From assembly GCF_029840635.1 (NCBI RefSeq), contig NZ_JAOCCU010000012.1, positions 1 to 64,000 on the forward strand: DNA of 64,000 bases, read 5' to 3'. This DNA comes from Mitsuaria sp. GD03876 (GTDB taxonomy: Bacteria; Pseudomonadota; Gammaproteobacteria; Burkholderiales; Burkholderiaceae_C). Below the pieces are notes generated by a model. The model saw only the letters and a program-made list of their open reading frames with translations. It searched no databases and was not told where the DNA came from. This document shows, one piece after another, positions 1 to 11,303 of this stretch (the first letter of the stretch is position 1; each line of letters opens with the position of its first letter). The translations under genes were made by a program, and so were the position numbers.

Positions 1-269
1 GCGGCCACCGGGCCTCGGGCGCGTCGGCGCCGCAAGGCGGCCGGGGCGATACCGGCAATCCGGCCGACGCCGCCGAACGCGCGCCGACCGCCGGCGCCCG
101 CAACGACGCCGCGCAGTCCGGCGGCGAGCGCCCGGCCTGGCTCGACCGCCTGCCGCCGGAGGTCCAGGACAAGGTCATGAAGATGAGCCCCGCCGAGCGC
201 GAGGCCTGGATCGCCGAACGCCGCGCCGAGCGCGCCAAGCGCCAGGCCGCGTCCGCCGGCGGCAACTGA
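1..269 (+). CDS. C-terminal tail of an RND efflux periplasmic adaptor (partial, 5' end outside window)
   Basis: An open frame enters at the left edge and ends at TGA 267-269, 19 bases before the first RND permease. The visible 88 residues are a low-complexity Gly/Ala/Pro stretch, then a charged helix containing [20 protein letters not shown] and an Arg/Ala-rich end. No adaptor core domain (lipoyl, beta-barrel) is visible. The assignment therefore rests on position: membrane-fusion-protein genes normally precede the permease pair in MdtABC-type operons, and such proteins often carry variable C-terminal tails. The adaptor identity is inference. Confidence 0.6.
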   Translation, partial: GHRASGASAPQGGRGDTGNPADAAERAPTAGARNDAAQSGGERPAWLDRLPPEVQDKVMKMSPAEREAWIAERRAERAKRQAASAGGN

Positions 270-288
270 ACCCGCGAAGGTCCAGGCC

Positions 289-3200
289 ATGGCCATGAAC
301 CCGTCCCGTCCCTTCATCGAGCGGCCGGTCGCGACCTCGCTGCTGATGCTGGCCATCCTGCTGGCCGGCCTGCTGGCCTACCGGCTGCTGCCGCTGTCGG
401 CGCTGCCCGAGGTCGACTACCCCACCATCCAGGTCACCACGCTCTACCCGGGCGCGAGCCCCGACGTCATCTCCACCACCGTCACCGCGCCGCTGGAGCG
501 CCAGTTCGGCCAGATGCCCGGGCTGAACCAGATGACCTCGTCGAGCTCGGGCGGCGCGTCGGTGATCACGCTGCGCTTCTCGCTGGGGCTGTCGCTGGAC
601 GTGGCCGAGCAGGAGGTCCAGGCGGCGATCAACGCCGGCGGCAACCTGCTGCCCAGCGACCTGCCGATGCCGCCGGTCTACAGCAAGGTCAACCCGGCCG
701 ACGCGCCGGTGCTGACGATCGCGGTGACCTCGCCGTCGCTGCCGGTGATCAAGGTCCACGACCTGGTCGAGAACCGCCTGGCGCCCAAGCTGTCGCAGGT
801 CGACGGCGTCGGCCTGGTGAGCATCGCCGGCGGCCGCCGCCCGGCCGTGCGCATCCAGGCCAATCCGCGCGCGCTGGCGGCGCTGGGCCTGTCGCTGGAC
901 GACGTGCGCAGCGCCATCGCCGCGGCCAACGTCAACCAGGCCAAGGGCAGCTTCGACGGCTCGCAGCGCGCCTCCACGATCGACGCCAACGACCAGCTGC
1001 GCTCCGCCGCCGAGTACCAGAACCTGATCGTCGCCTGGAAGAACGGCAACCCGCTGCGGCTCAGCGACGTGGCGCAGATCGTCGACGACGCCGAGAACCT
1101 GCGCCTGGCGGCCTGGGCCGACACGACGCCCGGCGTGATCCTGAACGTGCAGCGCCAGCCCGGCGCCAACGTGATCCAGACGGTCGACCGCGTGAAGGCG
1201 CTGCTGCCCAAGCTGCAGGGCACGCTGCCGGCCTCGGTCGACGTGCAGGTGCTGGCCGACCGCACCACCACCATCCGCGCCTCGGTCGACGACACCGAGA
1301 TCGAGCTGCTGCTCGCGATCGCGCTGGTGGTCGCGGTGATCTTCCTGTTCCTGCGCAGCGGCAGCGCCACGCTGATCCCCAGCGTCGCGGTGCCGCTGTC
1401 GCTGGTGGGCACCTTCGGCGTGATGTACCTGGCCGGCTTCTCGATCAACAACCTGACGCTGATGGCGCTGACGATCTCGACCGGCTTCGTCGTCGACGAC
1501 GCGATCGTGATGATCGAGAACATCGCGCGCTACGTCGAGGAAGGCGACTCGCCGATGGAGGCGGCCTTCAAGGGCTCGCGCCAGATCGGCTTCACCATCA
1601 TCTCGCTGACGGTGTCGCTGATCGCGGTGCTGATCCCGCTGCTGTTCATGGGCGACGTCGTCGGCCGGCTGTTCCACGAGTTCGCGATCACGCTGGCGGT
1701 GGCGATCCTGATCTCGGCCTTCGTCTCGCTGACGCTGACGCCGATGATGAGCGCGCGGCTGCTCAAGCCGGAGACCGAGCAGAAGCACTCGCGCCTGGGC
1801 ACGTGGTTCGGGGAGAAGTTCGAGGCCATGATCCAGGCCTACGGCCGCGGCCTGGACTGGGTGCTGGACCGGCCGGTGCTGACGCTGCTGGGCTTCGCCG
1901 CGACGCTGGCGCTGACGGCGCTGCTCTACCTGGTGGTACCCAAGGGCTTCTTCCCGGTGCAGGACACCGGGCTGCTGCAGGTCATCACCGAGGCGACGCA
2001 GAGCACCTCGTTCGACGCGATGAGCACGCGGCAGCAGAAGCTGGCCGAGGTCTTCCTGAAGGACCCGGACGTCGACCACATCGCGTCCTTCATCGGCGTG
2101 GACGGCGCGAACGCGTCGCTGAACACCGGCCGCATGCAGATCACGCTCAAGCCGTTCTCGACGCGTCACGCGTCGGCGACGGAGATCATCGCGCGGCTGG
2201 CCGACGCGAACCGCCAGGTCCCGGGCATCGTCGCCTACATGCAGCCGGTGCAGGACCTGACGATCGAGGACCGCGTGTCCAAGACGCAGTATCAGTTCCT
2301 GCTGAGCTCGCCGGACTCGGGCGACCTGCAGAAGGCCAACGACCAGTTGCTGGAGCGGCTCAAGCAGCTGCCGCAGCTGGCCGACGTCGCCAGCGACCTG
2401 CAGAACCAGGGCCTGCAGGCCTGGGTGCAGATCGACCGCGAGGCGGCCGGCCGGCTGGGCGTGACGATCGCGGCGATCGACACCGCGCTGTACAACGCCT
2501 TCGGCCAGCGGCTGATCTCGACGATCTACACGCAGTCCAGCCAGTACCGCGTCGTGCTGGAGGCCGCGCCCGAGTTCCGCAGCGGCCCGCGCGCGCTCGA
2601 GGGCCTCTACGTGCCCGGCACCACGACGGCGACCAACGCCGCCGGCACGCCGCAGACGAGCACGGCACAGGTGCCGCTGAGCTCGGTCGCGCAGATCGTG
2701 GAGCGGCCGGCGGCGCTCGCGATCAACCACGTGGCGCAGTTCCCGGCGGCGACGATCTCGTTCAACCTGCCGCCCGGCGTCGCGCTGGGCGACGCGGTGA
2801 AGGCGATCAAGGCCGAGCAGGCCAACCTGGACCTGCCCATCAGCGTCGAGACCAGCTTCCAGGGCGCGGCCGAGGCCTTCAGCAATTCGCTGTCGAGCAC
2901 GCTGTTCCTGATCCTGGCCGCCGTCGTCACGATGTACATCGTGCTGGGCGTGCTCTACGAGAGCTACATCCACCCGGTGACCATCCTGTCGACGCTGCCG
3001 TCCGCGGGCGTCGGCGCGCTGCTGGCGCTGCTGCTGGGCGGGCTGGACCTGGGGATCATCGCGATCATCGGCATCGTGCTGCTGATCGGCATCGTCAAGA
3101 AGAACGCGATCATGATGATCGACTTCGCGCTCGAGGCCGAACGCGAGCAGGGGCTCGATCCGCGCGCGGCGATCCACCAGGCCTCGCTGCTGCGCTTCCG

Positions 3201-3534
3201 GCCGATCCTGATGACGACGATGGCGGCGCTGCTGGGCGCGCTGCCGCTGATGCTGGGCACCGGCGTCGGCCATGAACTGCGGCATCCGCTGGGCGTGACG
3301 ATGGTCGGCGGCCTGATCGTGAGCCAGCTGCTGACGCTGTTCACGACGCCGGTGATCTACCTGGGCTTCGCGCGCATGGCGCAGCGCTGGCGCGAACGCC
3401 GCGGCGTCAAACGCGAGACGCGCGCCGCCGACGAGCGTCGCGGTCCCGACGCACCGCAGATCGCCGATCCGGCAGGCCCCATCGCGCCGGTCGGACCGGT
3501 CGGCCCCGCGGGTCCTGGCGGAGACCTGCGATGA
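289..3534 (+). CDS. mdtB: RND multidrug efflux permease, MdtB/MuxB type
   Basis: Inner-membrane proton-driven exporter subunit of 1081 aa, the normal RND length. It has the N-terminal [12 protein letters not shown] first transmembrane start, two large periplasmic loops and twelve expected membrane helices. The proton-relay residues are visible: the Asp pair D403-D404 in [14 protein letters not shown] and Lys937/938 in [14 protein letters not shown] second permease follows with a 4-base ATGA overlap, the MdtB-MdtC arrangement in which two different permeases form a heterotrimer. A Gly/Pro/Val-rich tail after about residue 1040 is not conserved in the family. An in-frame ATG two codons downstream (MNPSRPF) is an alternative start. 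Substrates cannot be deduced. Confidence 0.93.
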   Translation: MAMNPSRPFIERPVATSLLMLAILLAGLLAYRLLPLSALPEVDYPTIQVTTLYPGASPDVISTTVTAPLERQFGQMPGLNQMTSSSSGGASVITLRFSLGLSLDVAEQEVQAAINAGGNLLPSDLPMPPVYSKVNPADAPVLTIAVTSPSLPVIKVHDLVENRLAPKLSQVDGVGLVSIAGGRRPAVRIQANPRALAALGLSLDDVRSAIAAANVNQAKGSFDGSQRASTIDANDQLRSAAEYQNLIVAWKNGNPLRLSDVAQIVDDAENLRLAAWADTTPGVILNVQRQPGANVIQTVDRVKALLPKLQGTLPASVDVQVLADRTTTIRASVDDTEIELLLAIALVVAVIFLFLRSGSATLIPSVAVPLSLVGTFGVMYLAGFSINNLTLMALTISTGFVVDDAIVMIENIARYVEEGDSPMEAAFKGSRQIGFTIISLTVSLIAVLIPLLFMGDVVGRLFHEFAITLAVAILISAFVSLTLTPMMSARLLKPETEQKHSRLGTWFGEKFEAMIQAYGRGLDWVLDRPVLTLLGFAATLALTALLYLVVPKGFFPVQDTGLLQVITEATQSTSFDAMSTRQQKLAEVFLKDPDVDHIASFIGVDGANASLNTGRMQITLKPFSTRHASATEIIARLADANRQVPGIVAYMQPVQDLTIEDRVSKTQYQFLLSSPDSGDLQKANDQLLERLKQLPQLADVASDLQNQGLQAWVQIDREAAGRLGVTIAAIDTALYNAFGQRLISTIYTQSSQYRVVLEAAPEFRSGPRALEGLYVPGTTTATNAAGTPQTSTAQVPLSSVAQIVERPAALAINHVAQFPAATISFNLPPGVALGDAVKAIKAEQANLDLPISVETSFQGAAEAFSNSLSSTLFLILAAVVTMYIVLGVLYESYIHPVTILSTLPSAGVGALLALLLGGLDLGIIAIIGIVLLIGIVKKNAIMMIDFALEAEREQGLDPRAAIHQASLLRFRPILMTTMAALLGALPLMLGTGVGHELRHPLGVTMVGGLIVSQLLTLFTTPVIYLGFARMAQRWRERRGVKRETRAADERRGPDAPQIADPAGPIAPVGPVGPAGPGGDLR

Positions 3535-6500
3535 ATATTTCAGCGCCGTTCATCGCCAGGCCGGTCGCGACGACGCTGATCACGATCGGCATCGCGCTGG
3601 CGGGGATGCTGGGGTATCACTTCCTGCCGATCGCGCCGCTGCCGCAGGTGGACTTCCCGACGATCTCGGTGTCGGCGTCGCTGCCGGGCGCGAGCCCGGA
3701 CACGATGGCCGCGACCGTGGCCACGCCGCTGGAGCGCGCGCTGGGCAGCATCGCCGGCGTGACGGAGATCACCTCGCGCTCGTCGCTGGGCTCGAGCAAC
3801 GTGACGCTGCAGTTCGACCTGAGCCGCGACATCGACGGCGCCGCGCGCGACGTGCAGGCCGCGATCAACGCGGCGCGCACGCTGCTGCCCACCGGCATGC
3901 CGAGCAATCCGACCTACCGCAAGGTCAACCCGGCCGACGCGCCGATCATGATCCTGGCGCTGACCTCGCAGACGCTGACGCGCGGGCAGATGTACGACAC
4001 GGCGTCGACGGTGCTGGCGCAGCGGCTGGCGCAGGTCGCCGGCGTCGGCCAGGTCAACGTCGGCGGCGGCGCGCTGCCGGCGGTGCGGGTCGAGCTCAAT
4101 CCGGACAAGCTCGCGGCCAACGGCATCTCGCTGGACCAGGTCCGGCAGGCGATCTCCAACACCAACGCCAACCGGCCCAAGGGCGCGGTCGAGGAAGCCG
4201 GGCGCTACTGGCAGATCGGCGCGAACGACCAGGCCCGCACCGCGTCCGAGTACGCGCCGGTGGTGCTGTCCTACCGCGACGGCGCGGCGCTGCGGCTGCG
4301 CGACGTGGCCGACGTCGTCGACTCGGTGCAGGACGTGCGCAACTACGGCGCCTCCAACGGCCAGCCGGCGATCCTGCTGTTCATCCAGAAGGAGCCCGGC
4401 GCCAACATCATCGAGACGGTGGCGCGGGTGCGCGAGCTGCTGCCGCGGCTGCAGGCGTCGATCCCGCCGGCCATCGAGCTCAAGGTCATCAGCGACCGCA
4501 CGCCGACGATCCGCGCCTCGCTGGACGAGGTGCAGCGCGCGATGGCGATCGCGGTGGGCCTGGTGATCCTGGTGGTGCTGCTGTTCCTGCGCAGCTGGCG
4601 CGCGACGCTGCTGCCGGCGGTGGCGGTGCCGGTGTCGCTGGCGGGCACCTTCGGCGTGATGTACCTGTGCGGCTACAGCCTGGACAACCTGTCGGCGATG
4701 GCGCTGACGGTGGCCACCGGCTTCGTCGTCGACGACGCGATCGTGGTGCTCGAGAACATCACCCGCTACATCGAGCAGGGCATGAAGCCGGTCGAGGCCG
4801 CGCTGCGCGGCGCGCGCGAGATCGGCTTCACGGTGATCTCGATCAGCCTGTCGCTGATCGCGGTGTTCATCCCGATCCTGCTGATGGGCGGCGTCGTCGG
4901 GCGGCTGTTCCGCGAGTTCGCGGTCGTGCTCTCGTCGGCGATCCTGGTGTCGATGATCGTGTCGCTGACGACGACGCCGATGATGGCCTCGCGCGTGCTG
5001 AAGCCGCGCAAGGAACACATGCCCGGGACGGCCGCGAAGCGCAAGGGCGCCTTCGCGCGGCTGGCGGGGCGTTTCAACCGGGCGCTGGCGCGCGGCTACC
5101 GGCGCTCGCTGATGTGGACGCTGCGGCACCAGCCGGTGGCGCTGCTGTCGCTGGTGGCGGTGATCGCGCTGAACGTGCACCTGTACGGCGCGATCCCCAA
5201 GACCTTCTTCCCGCAGCAGGACACCGGCGTGCTGATCGGCGGCGTGCAGGCGGACCAGGGCAGCTCCTTCGAGATGATGCGCAAGCGGGTCGACCGCTTC
5301 ATGGAGATCCTGCTGTCGGACCCGGCGGTGCAGAACGTCAACGGCAACACCGGCGGGGGCTCGCGCAACTCGGCCAACTTCTACATCACGCTCAAGCCGC
5401 TGAAGGAGCGCGGCGTGTCGGCCGACCAGGTGGTGGCGCGGCTGCGCGACAAGATGTCGCACGAGCCCGGCGCCAACCTGTTCATGGTGCCGGTGCAGGA
5501 CATCCGCATCGGCGGCCGGCAGGCCAACGCGCAGTACCAGTTCACGCTGCAGGCGGACGACCTGACGGTGCTGCGCGACTGGGAGCCGCGGGTGCGCAAC
5601 GCGCTGTCCAACCTGCCGGAGCTGACCGACGTCAACACCGACCAGCAGGACAAGGGCGTGCAGACCTCGCTGGTGATCGACCGCGACGCGGCGGCGCGGC
5701 TGGGCGTGACGGTGAGCACGATCGACACGACGCTGAACAACGCCTTCGGCCAGCGCCAGGTGGGCGTGATCTACAACCCGCTGAACCAGTACCGCGTGGT
5801 CATGGAGCTGGCGCCGCAGTACCTGCAAGGGCCGGAGACGCTGCGCAAGCTGTATGTGATCAGCAGCTCGGGCGCGCAGGTGCCGCTGTCGGCGTTCAGC
5901 CGCTTCGAGACGACCAACACGCCGCTATCGGTGAGCCACCAGAGCGGCACGCCGGCCTCGACGATCAGCTTCAACCTGCCCGAGGGCGTGTCGCTGTCGC
6001 AGGCGACCGACGCGATCAACAACGCGATGGCGGAGCTGGGCGTGCCGGTGTCGCTGCGCGGCACCTTCGCCGGCACGGCCAACGCGTTCCAGGACGCGCT
6101 GAAGTCGCAGCCGATCCTGATCGGCGCGGCGATCGTGGCGATCTACCTGGTGCTGGGCATGCTCTACGAGAGCCTGGTGCACCCGGTGACGATCCTGTCG
6201 ACGCTGCCGTCGGCGGGCGTGGGCGCGCTGCTGGCGCTGATGATGTTCAACACCGAGTTCTCGATCATCGCGTTGATCGGCGTGATCCTGCTGATCGGCA
6301 TCGTGAAGAAGAACGCGATCATGATGATCGACTTCGCGATCGCGCGGCAGCGCACGACGGCGCACCTGACGGCGGGCGCGGCGATCTTCCGCGCCGCGAA
6401 GCTGCGGCTGCGGCCGATCCTGATGACGACCTTCGCGGCGATCTTCGGCGCGGTGCCGCTGGCGCTGGGCAGCGGCGACGGCGCCGAGCTGCGCAAGCCG

Positions 6501-6731
6501 CTGGGCATCGCGATCGTCGGCGGCCTGATCCTGAGCCAGCTGCTGACGCTGTACACGACGCCGGTCGTCTTCGTGACGATGGAGCGGCTGCGCCAGCGCG
6601 TGATGCGGCGCCGCGAGCGCCGGCGCGCCAGCCAGTCCGTCGGCCCCGATGACCGCCGCGGCACCGGACCCGGCGCCGGCACGCCTCCGATGACTCCCGA
6701 GCCGCCCGCGGCTCCGACCCTGCAGGGCTGA
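3531..6731 (+). CDS. mdtC: RND multidrug efflux permease, MdtC/MuxC type
   Basis: Second RND permease, 1066 aa, translationally coupled to the first by an ATGA overlap. It starts [16 protein letters not shown], typical for the family. The proton-relay Asp pair D401-D402 lies in [15 protein letters not shown] and the Lys pair K926-K927 in [14 protein letters not shown]. It is clearly a paralogue of the upstream permease rather than a recent duplicate: the two match strongly only at the membrane helices. It probably pairs with MdtB in one pump, with the adaptor encoded at the window edge and the channel encoded next. The C-terminus carries a Pro/Gly-rich extension. Confidence 0.93.
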   Translation: MNISAPFIARPVATTLITIGIALAGMLGYHFLPIAPLPQVDFPTISVSASLPGASPDTMAATVATPLERALGSIAGVTEITSRSSLGSSNVTLQFDLSRDIDGAARDVQAAINAARTLLPTGMPSNPTYRKVNPADAPIMILALTSQTLTRGQMYDTASTVLAQRLAQVAGVGQVNVGGGALPAVRVELNPDKLAANGISLDQVRQAISNTNANRPKGAVEEAGRYWQIGANDQARTASEYAPVVLSYRDGAALRLRDVADVVDSVQDVRNYGASNGQPAILLFIQKEPGANIIETVARVRELLPRLQASIPPAIELKVISDRTPTIRASLDEVQRAMAIAVGLVILVVLLFLRSWRATLLPAVAVPVSLAGTFGVMYLCGYSLDNLSAMALTVATGFVVDDAIVVLENITRYIEQGMKPVEAALRGAREIGFTVISISLSLIAVFIPILLMGGVVGRLFREFAVVLSSAILVSMIVSLTTTPMMASRVLKPRKEHMPGTAAKRKGAFARLAGRFNRALARGYRRSLMWTLRHQPVALLSLVAVIALNVHLYGAIPKTFFPQQDTGVLIGGVQADQGSSFEMMRKRVDRFMEILLSDPAVQNVNGNTGGGSRNSANFYITLKPLKERGVSADQVVARLRDKMSHEPGANLFMVPVQDIRIGGRQANAQYQFTLQADDLTVLRDWEPRVRNALSNLPELTDVNTDQQDKGVQTSLVIDRDAAARLGVTVSTIDTTLNNAFGQRQVGVIYNPLNQYRVVMELAPQYLQGPETLRKLYVISSSGAQVPLSAFSRFETTNTPLSVSHQSGTPASTISFNLPEGVSLSQATDAINNAMAELGVPVSLRGTFAGTANAFQDALKSQPILIGAAIVAIYLVLGMLYESLVHPVTILSTLPSAGVGALLALMMFNTEFSIIALIGVILLIGIVKKNAIMMIDFAIARQRTTAHLTAGAAIFRAAKLRLRPILMTTFAAIFGAVPLALGSGDGAELRKPLGIAIVGGLILSQLLTLYTTPVVFVTMERLRQRVMRRRERRRASQSVGPDDRRGTGPGAGTPPMTPEPPAAPTLQG

Positions 6732-6734
6732 AAC

Positions 6735-8237
6735 ATGCCGACCCCGATGAGCACGACCTTCTCCCGTTCCTCCACGCGCGCGTCTGCGTCGCGCGGCCGC
6801 CCTTCGCCGCGCCCCTCGCCGCCGACGCGCACGGCCGCCGGCGCGATGCTGTTCGCGCTGACGATGCTGCTGGGCGGCTGCGCGGTGACGCGCGTGGATC
6901 CGCCGGCGCCGGTCCAGGCCCCGGCCCAGTTCAAGGAAGACGGCTTGTGGAAGCAGGCGCGGCCCGCCGCCGCCGAGCCGGTGCCCGAGCAGTGGTGGAC
7001 GCTGTTCGGCGATCCGGTGCTGGACGACCTGCAGCACCGGCTGGTGATCGGCAACGAGAACCTGAAGGCGGCGGTGGCGCAGGTGACCGGGGCGCGCGCG
7101 GCGCTGGAGGCGAGCCGCTCGGCCTTCTTCCCGACGCTGTCGGCGGGGTTCTCCGGCACGCGCAGCGCGAGCCCGGACGGCAACGTCACCAACGGCTCGA
7201 TCAACCGCGGTCCGACCAACAGCGTGCAGGCCTCGCTGAACGCGAGCTGGGAACTGGACCTGTGGGGTCGGCTGCGGCTGGCAAGCGAAGGCGCGAACGC
7301 GTCGCTGCAGGCGAGCGCGGACGACCTCGCCGCGGCGCGGCTGAGCGCGCAGGCGACCTTGGCGCAGACCTATTTCTCGCTGCGCACCGCGGAGGCGCAG
7401 GAGGCGCTGTACGACCGCAGCGTGAAGGCCTACGAGCGTTTCCTGTCGCTGACGCAGGCGCGTTACGACAGCGGCGTGGCGGCGCGCGGCGACGTGCTGC
7501 AGGCGCAGACGCAGCTGCGCACGGCGCAGGCGCAGTTGCTGGAGACGCGCTCGACGCGGGGCCAGCTGGAGCACGCGATCGCGGTGCTGCTGGGCCTGCC
7601 GCCGTCGGCGCTGGCGGTGTCGAAGAGCGCGGCGCTGCCCCAGGCGCCCGAGGTGCCGGCGATGTTGCCGTCGCAGCTGCTGGAGCGCCGGCCGGACATC
7701 GCCGCGGCGCAGCGGCGCGTGGCGGTGGCGTACGCGCAGATCGGCGTGGCGGACGCGGCGTACTTCCCGTCGCTGACCTTGTCGGCGAGCGGCGGTTATC
7801 GCAACAACACGCTGAGCAACCTGCTGTCGGCGCCCAACCTGTTCTGGTCGGTCGGCCCGTCGCTGGCGGCGGCGATCTTCGACGGCGGGCAGCGCAAGCT
7901 GGCGAGCGCGCAGGCCCGCACCAGCGCGGAGGTGGCGACGTCGACCTACCGGCAGACGGTGCTGACGGCGCTGCAGGAGGTCGAGGACAACCTGATCCTG
8001 GCCGATCACCTGCGCGAGGAAGCGCGGCTGCAGCAGGAGGCGCTGGAATCGGCGCAGCGCAACCTGCAGCTGGTGACCGACCAGTACAAGGCGGGGACGG
8101 TGTCCTTCCTGGACGTGACCACCGCGCAGAACAGCGCGTTCAACGCGGAGGCCTCGCTGCTGTCGGTGCGCAACCGGCAGCTGGCGGCGATCAACCTGTT
8201 GCTGAAGAACGTGGCGGGGCGGTGGACGCCGGCTTGA
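6735..8237 (+). CDS. Outer-membrane efflux lipoprotein, OprM/NodT family
   Basis: 500-aa TolC-type channel completing the tripartite pump. It starts three bases after the mdtC stop. An Arg/Ser/Pro-rich leader is followed by a hydrophobic stretch ending in the lipobox LLGGC (Cys49), so the mature protein should be a lipidated trimeric beta-barrel and periplasmic tunnel. Two repeats typical of OEP domains can be seen, with motifs such as ASWELDLWGRLR and LLERRPDIAAAQRRVA. The n-region before the lipobox is unusually long (about 37 residues). An internal ATG at 6846 would give a normal signal peptide but lacks a clear ribosome binding site. Confidence 0.9.
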   Translation: MPTPMSTTFSRSSTRASASRGRPSPRPSPPTRTAAGAMLFALTMLLGGCAVTRVDPPAPVQAPAQFKEDGLWKQARPAAAEPVPEQWWTLFGDPVLDDLQHRLVIGNENLKAAVAQVTGARAALEASRSAFFPTLSAGFSGTRSASPDGNVTNGSINRGPTNSVQASLNASWELDLWGRLRLASEGANASLQASADDLAAARLSAQATLAQTYFSLRTAEAQEALYDRSVKAYERFLSLTQARYDSGVAARGDVLQAQTQLRTAQAQLLETRSTRGQLEHAIAVLLGLPPSALAVSKSAALPQAPEVPAMLPSQLLERRPDIAAAQRRVAVAYAQIGVADAAYFPSLTLSASGGYRNNTLSNLLSAPNLFWSVGPSLAAAIFDGGQRKLASAQARTSAEVATSTYRQTVLTALQEVEDNLILADHLREEARLQQEALESAQRNLQLVTDQYKAGTVSFLDVTTAQNSAFNAEASLLSVRNRQLAAINLLLKNVAGRWTPA

Positions 8238-8401
8238 CGGTGCGCCCGCGGGTTCGCGAGCGTCAACCTCCTGTCTTCGGAACGCCACAACGTGCCTGAC
8301 CCTTGAGTTTGGTCGGAATTGGACGCTCCTAGCATGCCTCTCATTGGGCGCGGCACCGCGCCTCGGATGACGGTCGCGGCTGCGCCGCGAAAGGAGCAGG
8401 C

Positions 8402-9118
8402 ATGGAAGTCAACGCGGATGTGGTGGACGAGCCTCGCGAAACCCCAGCGGATTGCGAGCGTCGTCTTTCCATCGCGGTCCAACTGCGCCGACGCGCAGAG
8501 CTTGCGAGACTGAAGATTGCGCTGACCTCCCAAGAGGCTGGCATGTCTCAGTTCGAGAGTCTCTTGGGTCGCATGTTCGCCGGAGGCGATCTCTGGGTCG
8601 TCGACGAGCGTCTGGCGTATCACACGCACCTGGCGTCGGACATGCCGATGAGCCGTCTCCGCGCGGTTGACGTGGTCGACAGGGACCAGCCGGACCTGGT
8701 GGTGTTCAACACGCCGCGCGCGTTCGCCGACACGAAGAGCCCCTATCAATCCGTCGTCATCGTGGAGTTCAAGCGGCCCGAGCGCAACGAGTACCCGCCG
8801 AAGGAGGAAAACCCCGTCGAGCAAGTGCTGCGCTACGTCCGCAAGATCAAGGAGGGCCAGGCCAAGGACCGGGACCGACGGACCATCAACGTCGGCGCGA
8901 TCCCCTTCTATGCCTACATCCTGTGCAGTCTCACGCCGCGGATGCGCGCGATCGCCGAGGACCACGACTTCGTGAGGACGCCGGACAACGAGGGCTACTT
9001 CAAGTACCACCAGAGCCAGGGCTGCTACATCGAGATCGTCTCGTACGACAAGGTGCTCAACGACGCGAAGAAGCGCAATCGCGCCTTCTTCGAACGATTG
9101 CAGATCCCGGCCGCGTGA
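8402..9118 (+). CDS. Stand-alone PD-(D/E)XK-like domain protein related to C-termini of GHKL-ATPase proteins
   Basis: 238 aa. The centre reads DLWVVDERLAYHTHLASD, then QPDLVVFN, then VVIVEFKRPER. The spaced D and ExK is the signature of a PD-(D/E)XK nuclease fold. The end contains PFYAYILCSLTPRMRAIAED and CYIEIVSYDKVLNDAKKRNR. From memory, this order is the C-terminal region of longer proteins (about 700-800 aa) with an N-terminal HSP90-like ATPase. That ATPase is absent here: only about 60 upstream residues exist before the module. AAGGAG sits five bases before the ATG, so the short gene looks deliberately translated rather than random debris. Its base composition is visibly less GC-rich than its neighbours, which suggests transfer. 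Nuclease activity is inference. Confidence 0.65.
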   Translation: MEVNADVVDEPRETPADCERRLSIAVQLRRRAELARLKIALTSQEAGMSQFESLLGRMFAGGDLWVVDERLAYHTHLASDMPMSRLRAVDVVDRDQPDLVVFNTPRAFADTKSPYQSVVIVEFKRPERNEYPPKEENPVEQVLRYVRKIKEGQAKDRDRRTINVGAIPFYAYILCSLTPRMRAIAEDHDFVRTPDNEGYFKYHQSQGCYIEIVSYDKVLNDAKKRNRAFFERLQIPAA

Positions 9119-9151
9119 GGGCCTCGGTCTGGTCCGACGATTCGGCCCCGT

Positions 9152-9180
9152 CGCGCGGCCGCGGCGCTAGCGGTCGCGCG
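9152..9180. terminator. GC-rich inverted repeat between convergent genes
   Basis: Eleven-base arms (9152-9162 and 9170-9180) pair with one G-T wobble around a 7-base loop. The repeat lies between the nuclease-like gene and the end of the M61 gene and covers the latter's TAG stop. There is no T-run on either side, so termination is plausible but not proven. Confidence 0.4.
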
Positions 9181-11146
9181 GCGCCAGCAGCGTAGACAGC
9201 GAATCCGGAGTGCCCTCGATCCGCTCGAGGACCGGATAACGCAGGCCTCGGGAGGCGTCGACCTCGACGGTCTCTTCGCGGCCGTCGACCACGATCTCCA
9301 ATGTCAGGCCGCCGTGGCGCGCGCCGTCGGCGACGGCGCGACGCAGCAGGTCCGGGCCGAAGGCCGCGCCGTTCACCGACTTCAGCCGCGCGCCAGGCAC
9401 GATGCCGGCGCGGAAGGCCGGGCCATCCCAGGTCATCGACTTCACGACGCCCTTCGGCGTGACCGACAGGCCGATCGACCAGCTCAGCTCGATGACGCCG
9501 TCGCTCTCCTCGTTCAAGCGGAAGTAGTCCGTCGGGGTGTCGCGGAAAGCGAGGCGCCAGCCGTGGCGGGTCAGGCCATCCAGCACGCCGGCATCCTCGT
9601 GCGAGTCCAGCTTTGCCTTCAGCGTCGACGCCCAGTCCGAGGGGCACGCGCGCTGCAGCGCCGCCACGACGTCCGCGTGCGCGTAGGGCCGCTGGCGCTC
9701 GCCGGGCTTGCGGTCGGCCGCGCTGAAGAACGCGACCGCGACATCGTCCAGGCCCTTCGCGCCCCGGCTGCAATCGCGCAACCGGCCGTCGATGTCGAGC
9801 CAGAAGAGCACGCCCTCGATGTAGTAGTCCTCGCGGCGCTGCCAGTCCCGCCAGGACACCGGGCCGTTCTGGATCAGCGGATCGTTGGCGCTGTCGGCCA
9901 GCGACTTCCAGCGGCGCCCCGGCCGCGATTGGACGATGGCGGCGTCCAGCGCGATCGCCTCGAGCGTCTGCGCCACGCTGCGCAGCCCCGAGCGCGCGCC
10001 AATCACGCGGGACCAGAACTCGGTCTGGCCCTCGTAGACCCACAGCAGCGTGCCCGCCGTCGGATCGTTGGGCGTCGGCGCGACCATGTCGGCCGGAACG
10101 CGCCACGCGCCATTCCAGGCATGGATCAGTTCATGCGGGATCACGTCGATGAAGGGCGCCGAGCCCGCCACGTTGGCGAACAGGTCGGGCGGCAGCACGA
10201 CCTCGCTCGAATCCGCATGCTCGATCCCGCCCGGTCCCGGCAGGCGATCGTCCAGCGCCATCAGGAAGTCGTAGCGCGCGAACGGCGGCGCGCCGAAGAC
10301 GGCCCGGGTCTCGCGCCACACGGCGCGCAACGGGGCGTCGAAGGCCTCCGCGCCCTCGACGGACTTGGCGTCCACGGCCAGCCAGTGCGCGCGCAGCGGC
10401 ACGGCGCCATCGACGATCTCGCGCGTCGCCAGGTGGCGCGCCGCTTGCACCGGCGAGTCGATCAGCCGGTCCAGCGTCACCGGCGCGAAGCGCAGGGTCT
10501 CGCCGTCGCGCGTGCCCGCGAGCGCCGTGGCGGGTTTCAGTCCCGCGGGCAGCTTCAGCGAGGCTTGCACCGGCAGCTCGCTGGCCTTCCATCCCGAGGG
10601 ATACATCACCACCCGGTTCCAGGCCAGGCCGACGAACCCGTCCATCACCGTGGCCGAGGGATCGCGGAACAGCGGCGCGAGGTATTGGAAGTCCACCACC
10701 AGTTCGCGCGCGCCGCGGGGCACGGTGACGTGGAAAGCGTGCACCCGCGCCGGATCGCGCCGCCAGGCCAACGGCTGGTCGTCGGCGCGGATCGTCAGGC
10801 CCGCGAGCCGGTGCGCGGAGATGGACGGCGCGTGGCTGGCCGCGTCCCATTGCGGATAGAGCAGCGTCATCTCGCCGGCGCGCTGCACCGGGATGCGCTG
10901 CCGGACCGTGGCGATCCGGCGCCGCGTGTCGGTGACGTCGACCTCCAGCGTCATGACGCCCTTGAACGCCGGGCGGGCCTCGACCTTGGAGGGCTGGGCA
11001 GGTTTCGCGCGTTTGGTCGGCATGGCGGCCTTCATGTCGCCCACCGCGCCCTCAGCGCTCGCCGCCTCGGCAACGGGCATCAGGACGGGAAGCGCCAGCG
11101 CGACGCCGGCCAGGACGCGCGCGAGGGCGTGGGAATGCGAAGGCAT
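9167..11146 (-). CDS. M61-family (glycyl aminopeptidase-like) metallopeptidase with C-terminal PDZ domain
   Basis: 659 aa from the ATG at 11146, chosen because it gives a clean Sec signal peptide (ALARVLAGVALALPVLMP...AEA). The zinc site is HELIHAWNG (His338, Glu339, His342), with a downstream glutamate in LLWVYEGQTEFW matching the third-ligand region of M61 peptidases. An N-terminal beta-sandwich precedes the catalytic part. The last about 120 residues (SWSIGLSVTPKGVVKSMTWD, then PAFRAGIVPGARLKSVNG) form a PDZ-like domain. It is expected to be periplasmic. It lies downstream of the lipA terminator as its own unit. Family assignment is good; the substrate is unknown. Confidence 0.82.
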   Translation of the reverse strand: MPSHSHALARVLAGVALALPVLMPVAEAASAEGAVGDMKAAMPTKRAKPAQPSKVEARPAFKGVMTLEVDVTDTRRRIATVRQRIPVQRAGEMTLLYPQWDAASHAPSISAHRLAGLTIRADDQPLAWRRDPARVHAFHVTVPRGARELVVDFQYLAPLFRDPSATVMDGFVGLAWNRVVMYPSGWKASELPVQASLKLPAGLKPATALAGTRDGETLRFAPVTLDRLIDSPVQAARHLATREIVDGAVPLRAHWLAVDAKSVEGAEAFDAPLRAVWRETRAVFGAPPFARYDFLMALDDRLPGPGGIEHADSSEVVLPPDLFANVAGSAPFIDVIPHELIHAWNGAWRVPADMVAPTPNDPTAGTLLWVYEGQTEFWSRVIGARSGLRSVAQTLEAIALDAAIVQSRPGRRWKSLADSANDPLIQNGPVSWRDWQRREDYYIEGVLFWLDIDGRLRDCSRGAKGLDDVAVAFFSAADRKPGERQRPYAHADVVAALQRACPSDWASTLKAKLDSHEDAGVLDGLTRHGWRLAFRDTPTDYFRLNEESDGVIELSWSIGLSVTPKGVVKSMTWDGPAFRAGIVPGARLKSVNGAAFGPDLLRRAVADGARHGGLTLEIVVDGREETVEVDASRGLRYPVLERIEGTPDSLSTLLAPRDR

Positions 11147-11256
11147 GGGGGCTGTTCCTGGGTGGGCCGTGTGGGTGGGCCGTGGGCGACGGCGCCGTTT
11201 GTAGGGTGCCGGCGCGGTGTCCTCGAAAGTCATGGCGGCGATGTGGGCGCGCCATG

Positions 11257-11280
11257 CAAAACGGCTCCCGAAGGAGCCGT
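11257..11280 (-). terminator. Rho-independent terminator of lipA
   Basis: On the minus strand a perfect 8-bp stem closed by a TTCG tetraloop is followed by TTTT, 24 bases beyond the lipA stop. It separates lipA from the downstream M61 gene. Confidence 0.85.
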
Positions 11281-11303
11281 CCGTGTCGTCGCGTGCCGGG
11301 GGA

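Noticed and set aside
175..3285. Very long open frame antisense to mdtB (1036 codons)
   Set aside because: Composition is Arg/Gln/His/Asp-rich without any domain, and it lies exactly opposite a well-conserved permease. Such frames arise from the very high GC third-position bias.
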